A stretch of 64,000 bases of DNA from contig NZ_PKUS01000002.1 of NCBI RefSeq assembly GCF_002866825.1, positions 186,001-250,000 of the forward strand, read 5' to 3'. The position numbers and the translations under genes are program-made. Shown piece by piece: positions 39,368 to 48,453 of this stretch; position 1 is the stretch's first letter; the number at the start of each line of letters is the position of its first letter. The stretch comes from Pseudohalioglobus lutimaris. Lineage in GTDB: Bacteria > Pseudomonadota > Gammaproteobacteria > Pseudomonadales > Halieaceae. Below the pieces are notes generated by a model. The model was not told the DNA's origin. It made no database searches and saw only the letters and a program-made list of their open reading frames with translations.

Positions 39368-40464
39368 AGTGCCTTCCGTAGATCACGGGCTATCTTCATG
39401 GCCCCGGTTCCATCAGTCAGATCGAAGCCTTTGAGGGCCATGGTTTTTACAAGATACCTGTCAGAAAGGATGTCGCTAAAGAGATTGAGCCAGTCTGATT
39501 TAGTCACTGATTCAGCCGCGCCCAAATAGTGGGCCAGGCCCTCCCTTCCCAGACTCTCACATATGCCTACCTGATTTTCGGCCATGGAAATCACCGCCGA
39601 CGGAATTCCCAATGTGGCACGTTCCCAGCTCGTCGACCCACCGGCACCGATAAAAAAGTCATGCTCCATCATCAACTCGGAAAACGTTGACGTAAAGGAT
39701 ATGAGGGAGCAACGCTGTGGATTTGAGCTCACAAATTTCGTCATTTCTGGAAACGTTCCGTGGCGCTGATCCAGAACGAAAGTAAATTCATACTTGCCAA
39801 GCATATCGCCATTCAGGGCTCGCGCCAGGTTTATCGTGCTATTGCATATGTCCCCGCCACCGAAAAAGACCAGTATTTTCTCGATGGCTTTATCCCCAAT
39901 TGTATCCGGGTCTATACGTGCGCGAAGAGTGGAGAAGCTCTTGTCCTGAAGTGAGTAGCGAGGCCCTAAATATGTCCTGGTCGACGCGTTTCGCCTGAGC
40001 AGGCGATGAGTACGCATGCTTGATGGTAGATTCTGGTCCAAAAAATAGTCGCAGCAATGAGGTCGGCCTGATAGGTCATCTATCACAAACAACTTTGCAC
40101 AGCGAAGACCTTTCTCATAGCTCAAACCCAGAGAGTAGTGGTCTATCACTACTAAACCAGCTTCCGAGTACTGTGAAAGAACGGCGTTTGTTGACCTGAG
40201 ATCATCCTCCCAGCTACCGCCCAACCACTGGGAGTAATTATCCTTTTCAACTTCCTGCCCTTTCTTTAAACCACCTGGGATCACATGAATGGAAATGTAC
40301 TCAGGGATTTCCTCTATCGCCGAGCCGAAATGATCTTTGGTAATGAAAGAAACACTGAACCCAACTTCATGCAGGGCATCCGCAAACGACAAGCACCGCC
40401 TCAGGTGGCCCGAGCCGATATGGCTGCCTGAGTCCACTCTAAAAAAAACGCCGTTCATCGCCAT
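39364..40464 (-). CDS. pseG: UDP-2,4-diamido-2,4,6-trideoxy-L-altrose hydrolase PseG
   Basis: Removes UDP from the altrose precursor before PseI acts. The 366-residue GT-B-fold protein has the N-terminal FFRVDSGSHIGSGHLRRCLSFADAL segment with the conserved His20, and the C-terminal nucleotide-binding FIGAGGSTSWERATLGIPS (near 272). It is the first gene of the minus-strand trio with the formyltransferase and pseI. If the middle enzyme is a formyltransferase, this hydrolase must accept an N4-formyl substrate. Confidence 0.9.
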   Translation of the reverse strand: MAMNGVFFRVDSGSHIGSGHLRRCLSFADALHEVGFSVSFITKDHFGSAIEEIPEYISIHVIPGGLKKGQEVEKDNYSQWLGGSWEDDLRSTNAVLSQYSEAGLVVIDHYSLGLSYEKGLRCAKLFVIDDLSGRPHCCDYFLDQNLPSSMRTHRLLRRNASTRTYLGPRYSLQDKSFSTLRARIDPDTIGDKAIEKILVFFGGGDICNSTINLARALNGDMLGKYEFTFVLDQRHGTFPEMTKFVSSNPQRCSLISFTSTFSELMMEHDFFIGAGGSTSWERATLGIPSAVISMAENQVGICESLGREGLAHYLGAAESVTKSDWLNLFSDILSDRYLVKTMALKGFDLTDGTGAMKIARDLRKAL

Positions 40465-40616
40465 TTATCTCGTTATCGAATACCTTAGAAGCAAGATGAT
40501 ATCACTTGGGTCGTGCAAGCACGCTAATGCAAGTACGCTTGTTGACGGGAGGCTCCACCGCCGGGTTTTTACCCTCATCCAGTGTACAGACCTCGCAGGT
40601 TATTCGACGTACCCGC

Positions 40617-41615
40617 CTACACTTTTCCTTCCACTGCTACCACTTCAATACCCAGACCAGAAAAAATATCGGCAATAGTTTTCGACACCCCATCAATCTG
40701 TACAGGCAGGTAATTGGCTCCGACCGCCACGCATTGCACCTCCGGGTATAGCTCCTTAATGTTAATCAGAGCCGAACTGCAAAAACTGACTACCGCTTTA
40801 GGCTTGATCTCATCGATAATCAACTCTGCAGGCTGCGATCGATACTCGGCGGCCACCCATGTTTCTGTTGGTGGCTCCTGACGATTACGCATATCGTAAT
40901 GGGGTTTTATCAGCACCTCGCCGGAAATCTGCTCCACGACTCTGGCCATTTTTTTCCTGAGCTTGTCAGCATCAGTTGCATCTAACAGTAACTCAATATT
41001 CTGGTCGAGCATCAGTATCACGCCCGATGATCTCCATTGTTCCCCAGAGCGGTGATAGCGATTAATCGTGAAAACCTCCCCATAGCTTTCTCGTCTCACC
41101 ATCTTTTCGGGATAGCTTACGAATGCCCGGTCGTATTGCCTGGCATCGATTCCGCTCAAGAAACCCTCATACAGTGTGTACTTCAGGCCAATAAGCCAAC
41201 CAAAGCGATGACGAAACATCATGCCTCGTAACTGATTCTCGGTGAGTACCGCATCGTAATAATTAAGAATTCCATCTTCGAAAATACAGCGCTCATCAAC
41301 CTGCGGATGAAAAAAGAGAAAATTGCCCAGCAAGTGGTCCGGATGGGGAAGGCAGATGGAGACCCGTCGATACCTGAGAAGAAGCACTCTTGCGTACAGA
41401 CTGGCTAGCAAAAAGCCGAGAAACTTGGTGAAGCGATTGCGCATATTGGGTGACAGCCACGCCACACGATCAGCGTAATGCACAATTCGCCTGTCACAGC
41501 TGAGAAAACAATACTGATCTGCGCCGGCAAAATGATCCAGCAACGCGCCGATAGAGATCGCGTTGTTCGGAGTATAGCCCATGAAGATAACGCATTTTTC
41601 CCTTCGCCAGGTCAT
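40617..41615 (-). CDS. Polysialyltransferase-like glycosyltransferase
   Basis: Resembles bacterial sialyl/polysialyltransferase families (GT38/GT52-like GT-B fold) that use CMP-nonulosonates. The 332 residues carry the family landmarks in order: an acidic FEDGILNYYD (112-121), KPHYD (237-241) and a Ser-Ser pair in SFCSSALIN (277-285). These are the general-acid, CMP-binding and phosphate-contact motifs of those families. Because the cluster makes CMP-pseudaminate, this is the best candidate for the pseudaminyltransferase. Its ATG overlaps the stop of the upstream methyltransferase gene by four bases. Confidence 0.72.
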   Translation of the reverse strand: MTWRREKCVIFMGYTPNNAISIGALLDHFAGADQYCFLSCDRRIVHYADRVAWLSPNMRNRFTKFLGFLLASLYARVLLLRYRRVSICLPHPDHLLGNFLFFHPQVDERCIFEDGILNYYDAVLTENQLRGMMFRHRFGWLIGLKYTLYEGFLSGIDARQYDRAFVSYPEKMVRRESYGEVFTINRYHRSGEQWRSSGVILMLDQNIELLLDATDADKLRKKMARVVEQISGEVLIKPHYDMRNRQEPPTETWVAAEYRSQPAELIIDEIKPKAVVSFCSSALINIKELYPEVQCVAVGANYLPVQIDGVSKTIADIFSGLGIEVVAVEGKV

Positions 41616-42571
41616 TGCGCTTTAGCTGGGCTCTTTTGCAAAAAAAACCCCAGAATGCCAGTGCGGCCGAAAGGAATAGCCAGTACCTCAAGCGCAAAAG
41701 CCAGGGGTAACAGCATGGCGATTCGGGCCATCAGCGGCAGCGTACGTCGGTGCTTTAGCGCAACGATAATGTTGTCATTGAACCCGGTTCTTGAGGCCAG
41801 GGCCTGCAACATCCCCAGAACCCCTAAATGCACGGAGAAGCGTCGTTGCCCGATAACCTCATAGCCGATCTCGTTCATCTTGCTTGCCAGGGTGTCATGG
41901 GTCCAGTGCGTCAGGTGCTTGGGAAAATCCAGATGCATCCACCGACGACCAGCGAGCCGCGATTGCCAGGAATCGAGCCTTGGCACCTCGAGCATCACGA
42001 CGCCGCCATCTGCGAGGTTGTTCACCAGAAGCCTATCCAGCAGCGCGACGGGCTGCGGCAGATGTTCCAGCACGTGATTCAGGGTAATCAGGTCGTACCC
42101 CTCGCCATCGAGCTTGCCATCTGTATACAGCCCCTCCTGCACAGCCACGCCATAACAGTTTCTGGCGAACTCGGCCCGCTCGGGTGCCGTCTCCACGCCC
42201 GAGACGACCCAGCCTTCCTGCGCCGCCCGGTACAGAAACTGCCCCTTGCCACAGCCGAAATCCAGTAGTCGATTTGCACCCGGTGCCAGAAGGCGCCTTG
42301 CTTGTTTAAGAACAGACCCCGCCTCTCGCATAATGATCTTCTCGAATGCAGAATCCCGATTGTCCACTACTGCATAGACTTCGTCGGCGTATAAAGCGGC
42401 AGTGTCTACTTCCCGGAGTATCAACGTCCAGGTGACTCCGCAACGGCTGCACAGGATCAGACTGAGTTCCTGCTCCTCTGCATTCGGGGCCAGGCTGCAT
42501 ACAGGGCATTGGGTTTGGCGCATGTCGCTAATCAGTCCTTTTCGGAAAACGCCGCGGTGCATACAGGTCAT
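41612..42571 (-). CDS. SAM-dependent methyltransferase with N-terminal zinc ribbon
   Basis: Class I methyltransferase of the type found in glycan clusters. A CPVC...CSRCG zinc ribbon (about 22-45) precedes the Rossmann fold, whose SAM loop is LLDFGCGKGQF (near 102-112) with LNHVLEHLPQP as motif post-II. The C-terminal 70 residues are hydrophobic and may form membrane segments. The start at 42571 overlaps the wzy stop (ATGA) and has GAGGGG upstream; an internal Met at residue 17 is an alternative. Target is probably a sugar of the polysaccharide. Confidence 0.78.
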   Translation of the reverse strand: MTCMHRGVFRKGLISDMRQTQCPVCSLAPNAEEQELSLILCSRCGVTWTLILREVDTAALYADEVYAVVDNRDSAFEKIIMREAGSVLKQARRLLAPGANRLLDFGCGKGQFLYRAAQEGWVVSGVETAPERAEFARNCYGVAVQEGLYTDGKLDGEGYDLITLNHVLEHLPQPVALLDRLLVNNLADGGVVMLEVPRLDSWQSRLAGRRWMHLDFPKHLTHWTHDTLASKMNEIGYEVIGQRRFSVHLGVLGMLQALASRTGFNDNIIVALKHRRTLPLMARIAMLLPLAFALEVLAIPFGRTGILGFFLQKSPAKAQ

Positions 42572-44157
42572 TCATCGGACACATTCCCCTCGCCTATACC
42601 CGCGCAATACCGCCAGCCGGGATCCTCCGCCACGTTTTCAGCGCGATATCTCAGGGCCATCATGGCAAACAAGGCCAACATCGTGAATATCTGGTGTTTA
42701 TGACTGTTGGAGTTACTCAACGAGCACATGGACAAAGTGATTGAAAAGACCAGGAAAGGACAATACCGAAACATCAGCATCCGGTCCTGGTAAGCCAGCT
42801 TCAGCGCTGTTATCCACGGTGTAGCATACAGAAAAAGAATAAATACACATCCGACAATCAACCCCGAACACGCAAGATAGTGAAGATAGTCGTTGTGCGA
42901 ATCGAGCATGGTATCCCAGTGTATGGCGTAACGCGACTTGACGAAGTTCCATTCACCGGCACCTACACCATACAGCGGGTTCTCCTGGATCATCTGCCAG
43001 GCGCCCCTCCAAAGAATCATACGGGTCTGCGTGGTGGCGGTTTCGGTGGTTACAGGGGCGTCGTTGACGCTGGCTCTTTGCGCTTCGTCAACGACCTTGG
43101 GCAACACCTCCCCCACGTATTCTCCAACATTTTGCAGGTTGGAGATACCGAGCGGGGACATCAACACAAACATCGCCACGACCACCGGCACAAGGGCACT
43201 CAGTCGCACAATGCGATAAAACGCCAGGTGAAACAGGATCAGACTGGCAAGCAGGGCGAGTGCAGACATGCGCGTATCTGTCAGGAAAGCCGCGCTGGTA
43301 AACACCAGGAAAAAAATAGCGAGTACCCATTGATTCGGCGATTCCATCCGCCTGGCGCTAGAGTAGTGTGCATAGCTGACCATCGCCACCGCGGCCAGAT
43401 AATTACCGAATGCATTATGCCCCAGGTTCCCGCTGGTCAACCGGTGCTCCGACAGGCCGCCCAGCCGAAATTCTGTAAACAGAATCGACTCGACTATGTT
43501 CAACAGTGTCGCCAGGTAGAGCCCCCATAGCATCAACCATACGCGCTGCCCCTGCAGGGAAGGCAGGCTGACAAAAGCCATCGCCAGCAGAATATAGCGG
43601 TACTGAAACGCCCACACGGCGAAACCGCCCAGGCTGCGTTGGTCTGACCACATCGCATACAGATACCCGCCCAGATAAGCGGCCAGAACTACAAGCATCC
43701 AGATCGGGTTGATCGCGCCCGGCCTCTCACTTCCGCTGCGCGCACCATGAAAGATGATCCCGAACAACAGATAAAGATCGATGTGAGTAAAAAAGGCGAA
43801 ATGGGCTGCCCCTAAATCGCTCAGGGGGGCCATGGCATAGGCGGGCAGAAGATCATTGATCGCATTGGGCACGCTGATCACGACAACAGGGGTCAGCAGA
43901 TAAAACAATCGCAGGCTGTGGCTGGAGAGTAACAGCAGCAACACGAAGTAGACAGCAGATACAAGAACCACGCCATCGATATAGTAGGACTGGAAGAGTT
44001 CGTTCCCCCACTCGAGCATGATCGCTATAGCCGCGGTCAGGTATACCAGCACGAATATGGCTGACTGCAGCGTGTCGGAGCGTCCCGGCGAATTCGCCGT
44101 CAGATTGTCGGGAGAGTTATGCATGTCCGTTTCGAAATCGCTCCTTGATTCTGCCAA
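42568..44157 (-). CDS. O-antigen polymerase/ligase family protein (Wzy/WaaL)
   Basis: Integral membrane protein with about eleven helices in 529 residues. The large periplasmic loop carries the Wzy_C-type motif NPLYGVGAGEWNFV...SHNDYLHYLACSGLIVG (near 390-430). Such proteins polymerise lipid-linked repeat units or ligate the finished glycan to lipid A core. Presence of a Wzx flippase and WcaJ-type starter in the same locus favours a Wzy polymerase. It starts a three-gene minus-strand operon with the methyltransferase and polysialyltransferase-like genes. Confidence 0.85.
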   Translation of the reverse strand: MAESRSDFETDMHNSPDNLTANSPGRSDTLQSAIFVLVYLTAAIAIMLEWGNELFQSYYIDGVVLVSAVYFVLLLLLSSHSLRLFYLLTPVVVISVPNAINDLLPAYAMAPLSDLGAAHFAFFTHIDLYLLFGIIFHGARSGSERPGAINPIWMLVVLAAYLGGYLYAMWSDQRSLGGFAVWAFQYRYILLAMAFVSLPSLQGQRVWLMLWGLYLATLLNIVESILFTEFRLGGLSEHRLTSGNLGHNAFGNYLAAVAMVSYAHYSSARRMESPNQWVLAIFFLVFTSAAFLTDTRMSALALLASLILFHLAFYRIVRLSALVPVVVAMFVLMSPLGISNLQNVGEYVGEVLPKVVDEAQRASVNDAPVTTETATTQTRMILWRGAWQMIQENPLYGVGAGEWNFVKSRYAIHWDTMLDSHNDYLHYLACSGLIVGCVFILFLYATPWITALKLAYQDRMLMFRYCPFLVFSITLSMCSLSNSNSHKHQIFTMLALFAMMALRYRAENVAEDPGWRYCAGIGEGNVSDE

Positions 44158-44354
44158 AAGGCATATTTACCACAACTAGATTCGGGCAAGTACCGCGCTG
44201 CGCACTAAAGCTTGATTCTTGCCATCTTGTCCTGAAAGTTCCGACCAATCAAAACCTGGGAGCAGAAAAAGCCTCGCCTCTCCGCACTATGGCTCACACA
44301 TATCCTGTTACCAGTGGGGTTGCCAACCAGGTCTGCCCATCCCTGGCCCCATGA

Positions 44355-44703
44355 GCACCCGCAGCCCACAGTGACTTCGAAGGTTTCGCTCATCATCTGG
44401 CGCTTTCCCTAGTGACCCGGGGATGGCCGGTCACTGTGTTCTGTCAACTCGATGGAGCGGGCGACATTGCCACCCACTCAAGGCTCGCAGGTATAGTGTA
44501 CCTACCCCGATCACCAACATCGACGCTCCCGGTAGAATTTTCTTCGACTGGAAAGCCACCCCTGTCTCGATGCACAGTCCCGGCGGCAAAACCCGGCGCC
44601 AGACAATAATGCCTGGACTTCAGGCTTATTGTTTAAAACCAGAATGAGCCAGCAATCGCGGTAGTATGAATGGTATGGGGTGGGGTGGCGCAGGATGGGG
44701 CGA
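44355..44703 (+). pseudogene. Decayed DUF1972 glycosyltransferase
   Basis: From 44355 the plus strand reads APAAHSDFEGFAHHLALSLV followed by TRGWPVTVFCQLDGAG, about 60% identical to the N-terminus of the intact DUF1972 enzyme at 31337-32422. The similarity then continues in another frame (RIFFDWKATP near 44536-44570). It reappears near 44666 (NGMGWGGAGWGEP against the NMDGIEYRRAKWG block). Stops and frameshifts separate the pieces and there is no start codon, so this is a dead copy. The 679-base stretch 44158-44836 contains no other credible gene. Confidence 0.72.
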
Positions 44704-44836
44704 GCCCCCCATAATCAGGAAGCGCCTGCGTAACCGTTCGGAGGCAGACAAATCAACCAGGATCAACCATAGTACTCTCGAAGCCTGTAAACCCAGCCCT
44801 TACCTGTCGAGTGTCTGGCGCTTTCTCAGGAGAGCA

Positions 44837-45778
44837 TCACGCAAGCGAACTGAAGTAGGCGACTGTCAATTCTAGCCCTTTATCCAGCGCGATCGTTGGC
44901 GCCCACTGCAGTTGTTCCTTTGCCAGAGCAATATCAGGCTGTCGCTGCAACGGATCATCTGCAGGTAACGGCTTGTACTCCAGCGTCGATGAAGAGGCCG
45001 AAATAGCAATGATACGCTCTGCAAGTTGTTTGATCGTGAATTCACCTGGATTACCCAGGTTAACGGGCCCCGTAAATCCGTCTTCGCTGTCCATTAACTT
45101 CATGAGCCCATCGACCAGGTCTTCTACGTAGCAGAAAGAGCGGGTCTGGCTTCCGTCGCCATAGATTGTAATGGGCTCATTCGCCAGCGCTTGCATAATG
45201 AAGTTTGACACCACCCTGCCATCATTAGGGTGCATGTTCGGCCCATAGGTATTAAAAATTCTCGCTACCTTTATGCGTAAATCGTGCTGACGGTAGTAAT
45301 CAAAAAACAAAGTCTCGGCGCAGCGTTTGCCCTCGTCATAGCAGGATCGAAAACCGATAGGGTTTACATGGCCCCAGTAATCTTCTTTTTGCGGATGCAC
45401 CTGAGGGTCGCCATACACCTCGCTTGTCGATGCCTGTAGGATCTTTGCTCCGGTGCGCTTGGCCAGACCGAGCATATTTATCGCCCCATGCACACTGGTT
45501 TTGGTGGTTTGCACGGGGTCATGCTGATAATGCACGGGCGAAGCAGGACATGCCAGGTTATAGATCTCATCTACCTCGACATACAGCGGAAACGTCACGT
45601 CATGACGCATCAGCTCAAAATGCGGGTTGAGTAACAGATCTGCGATATTGTCGCGCGTGCCCGTGTAGTAGTTGTCCAGGCAGAGCACGTCGTGACCACG
45701 ACCAAGCAACGCCCGGCAGAGGTGGGAGCCAAGAAAACCCGCGCCTCCGGTTACCAGAACTCTCTTCCTTATATGCAT
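44837..45778 (-). CDS. UDP-glucuronate decarboxylase (UDP-xylose synthase)
   Basis: NAD-dependent extended SDR that makes UDP-xylose from UDP-glucuronate. The 313 residues have the Rossmann loop [13 protein letters not shown] (9-21), catalytic Tyr147 and Lys151 (SCYDEGK) and STSEVYGDP (117-125). The C-terminal [19 protein letters not shown] block is typical of UXS enzymes. It supplies a nucleotide sugar for the polysaccharide. It is the last minus-strand gene before dabA and marks the edge of the glycan locus. Confidence 0.92.
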   Translation of the reverse strand: MHIRKRVLVTGGAGFLGSHLCRALLGRGHDVLCLDNYYTGTRDNIADLLLNPHFELMRHDVTFPLYVEVDEIYNLACPASPVHYQHDPVQTTKTSVHGAINMLGLAKRTGAKILQASTSEVYGDPQVHPQKEDYWGHVNPIGFRSCYDEGKRCAETLFFDYYRQHDLRIKVARIFNTYGPNMHPNDGRVVSNFIMQALANEPITIYGDGSQTRSFCYVEDLVDGLMKLMDSEDGFTGPVNLGNPGEFTIKQLAERIIAISASSSTLEYKPLPADDPLQRQPDIALAKEQLQWAPTIALDKGLELTVAYFSSLA

Positions 45779-45984
45779 TCGTTATCCAACACCCCGATTT
45801 TCGCTACACTTTAACGACAAAGGTCGTCGTTGCATAGTGAATGCTGTGGGGGAGGGTAAAACCCTGGCCGGGCCCGCTATCGTGGTAGTCCCATGGTTGG
45901 TACCTGGCATGCAGGTGTGACGGGGCACCCAGGGATCAGGTACGTACCTGTCACTAAGCCTTCGAAACCGGGCCGGGCTTGTCA

Positions 45985-48453
45985 TCACCCAGCTCGCCGG
46001 GCCTCCCATCGTTGCCAGCTGCCCTCGCGATAGCATTCCATCTGTTCGCCTTCCAGCCGCATCAGGTAGAGCCAGCGGTTATCAAGCAATTGCTGCACCA
46101 TCTGGTGATTGGCAATCACTGTGTCGATCGCCGCCTGCGGTGCGTCAATCACCACCGTCAGCCGCAAGGGCGTATGCATCCAGTGATCGCCATCGTGTAG
46201 TGACTGCCAGGGCAACCCGATGCGCAGGTCACCCCCATTACCCTCGAACACCCCTATGCGTCCACCGGTCACGTTGTGCAGCGTCTTGTTTCCGCTACCG
46301 AAACGCTTGTTATCCACGGTAGAGGCGAAATACTGCATGTTGATCCAGTTGGTGACGATCATAGGCGCGGTCATGATCAGCTCAAGCAGGCTGCCGTCAG
46401 GGTCCTTACGATAATCATAGTCATGAAGAAAGCTACGCCCCTCCAGGTCAACACCCCGTGTCCTGGTGCGCGGCGCAACAATAAAGGCAGCGTTGTTCGC
46501 CAGCCCCCACTCAGGCCGCGTCTGCGCCCAGTCGTTGGCGCGTTCGCGCAGCGCGCGTTGCAGTGCCTCTGGTTGGCCTACCAACGCATCAAGACCCAGT
46601 GCCGGCGCCCTCTCCTCCCGCGCAGATGCGCCGGCCGCAGCCAGCTGCGCGGTGATGCGCTGCAGGTCCCGCGCATGACTACCCGTCAGGTCATCCAGAT
46701 CGTAAAGGGTAATTTCATCAGTGGTCGTATTGTGTAATCCGGCAACAAAGCGCGTGTTGTGGGGAATGATCACACCCTTGTCCACCAGTCTCTGGCGTAC
46801 GTCAGGATCATTCAACAAACCAGCCAGGGCCCGGGCATTGACCTCACCGGTCTGCCCACAACAGGCACCGCAGTCGAGTCCCGCGCGATGGGGGTTATTG
46901 CGGGCCTGGCTGCCATGACCAATCAGCAACACCAGGGGAGCGACGTACTCACCCAGCCCCATGCCGCCCAGAACCCGCGCCGCTATGTCAGCCTGACCCT
47001 CGACGCCACCTGCAGTGGCCGTGTCCAGCGTAGGCTGTACGTCATATGCCTGGCGGGCGTCCAGACCCAGGGTATCCACTGAGGTGAGCGCGGCGTCACC
47101 GGGCAAACTGCGTTTAACCAACTTGCCCAGGTACCCCAGGCCCAGTGATTCCACCAGGGTAAAAGTCGACAGCGGCACAGACTCAAAAACACGCCAGCCC
47201 AGCATTGAGCGCAAACTGCGGGTGCGGCTCTCGACAATCTCAGCATCACGGGCGGCATTTCCGGCGCTGTCGGTGATATCAAGGACGGGGGCCAGCAGCC
47301 CGGGCAACTGCGGCCGCCTTGCCGCTGTGCCCAATGGTGCATAGCTGATGGGCAGGCCAAAAAAGCCAGCGAAGCCGAGGGTCTGAATGTCAGGTGACTG
47401 GGCCTCCAGGTGGCGGCGAAATACTTCGGATCGAACATCAATGCAGAAGGCGGCCTGCACTGCAGGCTGCTCTGTCACTTCGACCACTGGCTGGAGCTGC
47501 AATTTCTGCCGTAAACCCCGCTGGTAGCTAAGCTCATGGGCACGCTGCCACAACAGCGGGATCTGTAACGCGCCGCAATAATCCTCGCCAGAGCGCTGCA
47601 GCCAGTCCGCCTGCCAGGCAGCCCACTGCGAGTTGTCTCCCCGGGCACCGTCGTCCAGCAATGACTCCCAGCTCAGGCGAATGGCGAGCAGGTCGATTAG
47701 CGTTTGATCATCACCCCCTTCCAGGCGAGCCTGCCAGCGCAGGTACGCGCACCAGGCAGCCCAACCGCTCACCCGCATCAACACCGCCTGCAGGTAAGCT
47801 GGCCACTCACTTTCCGGCACAGCAAGTTGCACCAGCGCGTCGAGTATCTGCTGCTGCGGGTCCTCCGCAAGCGCGGTGGCTTTGGCCGGGATGTGCGGGG
47901 CCCGCATCAGCAGGGCCACACTGTGATCACTGTGCAGCGCACTGCGCCAACTGGCATAGAGACGGCCAGCCTGATCCGGGTGCCAAACGGCCTGTTCACG
48001 ATCAAAATAGGCGGCACAGAACTGGGAAATCTGGTGGGTGATGGTGTCACACCAGGCTGGCTGCTGTTGCAGGTCGCGCTTGCGGTCCAGCAGATCGCTC
48101 AACAAGGGCAGTAAGACCGGTGCTGGCTGCGGCGCCTCAAGCGCGTCGATCAGCTGCTCAACGGTCAGGTCGCTATCACTCTCTGCCAGCGCCCGCTGCA
48201 CGTCCTGCTCGCTGATTTCCCCACGCTGCCAGGCTTCGCGATAGTCCAGCAGCGGCAGCGTCATGGGCGAGCCAGCGCTACGCGACAGTAACGCTGCGAC
48301 GTCTTCGAAGGGCTGGTCAATACGTCCCCAGTAAGGGTTGACCGCGATCATTCTATCCAACGGCCAGTTGGGTGCGATACTGTCGATGGCCGACGCAATC
48401 GCTTCGGGGAGCAGATCAAGGTTGGATAAGAGAGGCTTGGCAGCTGCGTTCAC
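45985..48453 (-). CDS. dabA: Inorganic carbon transporter subunit DabA (DUF2309)
   Basis: Carbonic-anhydrase-like cytoplasmic subunit of the DAB energy-coupled CO2/bicarbonate accumulation complex. The 822 residues contain the predicted zinc/active-site residues: Cys337 and Asp339 (AFCIDVRSE), His513 (IGHGSQ) and Cys528 (LDCGACCG). The 2- and 15-residue spacings equal those of the Halothiobacillus protein (351/353, 524/539). Its ATG overlaps the dabB stop by four bases. Known DAB systems let cells grow in air-level CO2. Confidence 0.95.
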   Translation of the reverse strand: MNAAAKPLLSNLDLLPEAIASAIDSIAPNWPLDRMIAVNPYWGRIDQPFEDVAALLSRSAGSPMTLPLLDYREAWQRGEISEQDVQRALAESDSDLTVEQLIDALEAPQPAPVLLPLLSDLLDRKRDLQQQPAWCDTITHQISQFCAAYFDREQAVWHPDQAGRLYASWRSALHSDHSVALLMRAPHIPAKATALAEDPQQQILDALVQLAVPESEWPAYLQAVLMRVSGWAAWCAYLRWQARLEGGDDQTLIDLLAIRLSWESLLDDGARGDNSQWAAWQADWLQRSGEDYCGALQIPLLWQRAHELSYQRGLRQKLQLQPVVEVTEQPAVQAAFCIDVRSEVFRRHLEAQSPDIQTLGFAGFFGLPISYAPLGTAARRPQLPGLLAPVLDITDSAGNAARDAEIVESRTRSLRSMLGWRVFESVPLSTFTLVESLGLGYLGKLVKRSLPGDAALTSVDTLGLDARQAYDVQPTLDTATAGGVEGQADIAARVLGGMGLGEYVAPLVLLIGHGSQARNNPHRAGLDCGACCGQTGEVNARALAGLLNDPDVRQRLVDKGVIIPHNTRFVAGLHNTTTDEITLYDLDDLTGSHARDLQRITAQLAAAGASAREERAPALGLDALVGQPEALQRALRERANDWAQTRPEWGLANNAAFIVAPRTRTRGVDLEGRSFLHDYDYRKDPDGSLLELIMTAPMIVTNWINMQYFASTVDNKRFGSGNKTLHNVTGGRIGVFEGNGGDLRIGLPWQSLHDGDHWMHTPLRLTVVIDAPQAAIDTVIANHQMVQQLLDNRWLYLMRLEGEQMECYREGSWQRWEARRAG

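Noticed and set aside
44412-44647. Two short plus-strand open frames as independent small genes
   Set aside because: Both are pieces, in different frames, of the decayed DUF1972 glycosyltransferase.
45779-45984. Possible small gene or regulatory element between dabA and UDP-xylose synthase
   Set aside because: Only a GGTACGTACC palindrome and a short frame running into dabA antisense were seen; not enough to support a feature.
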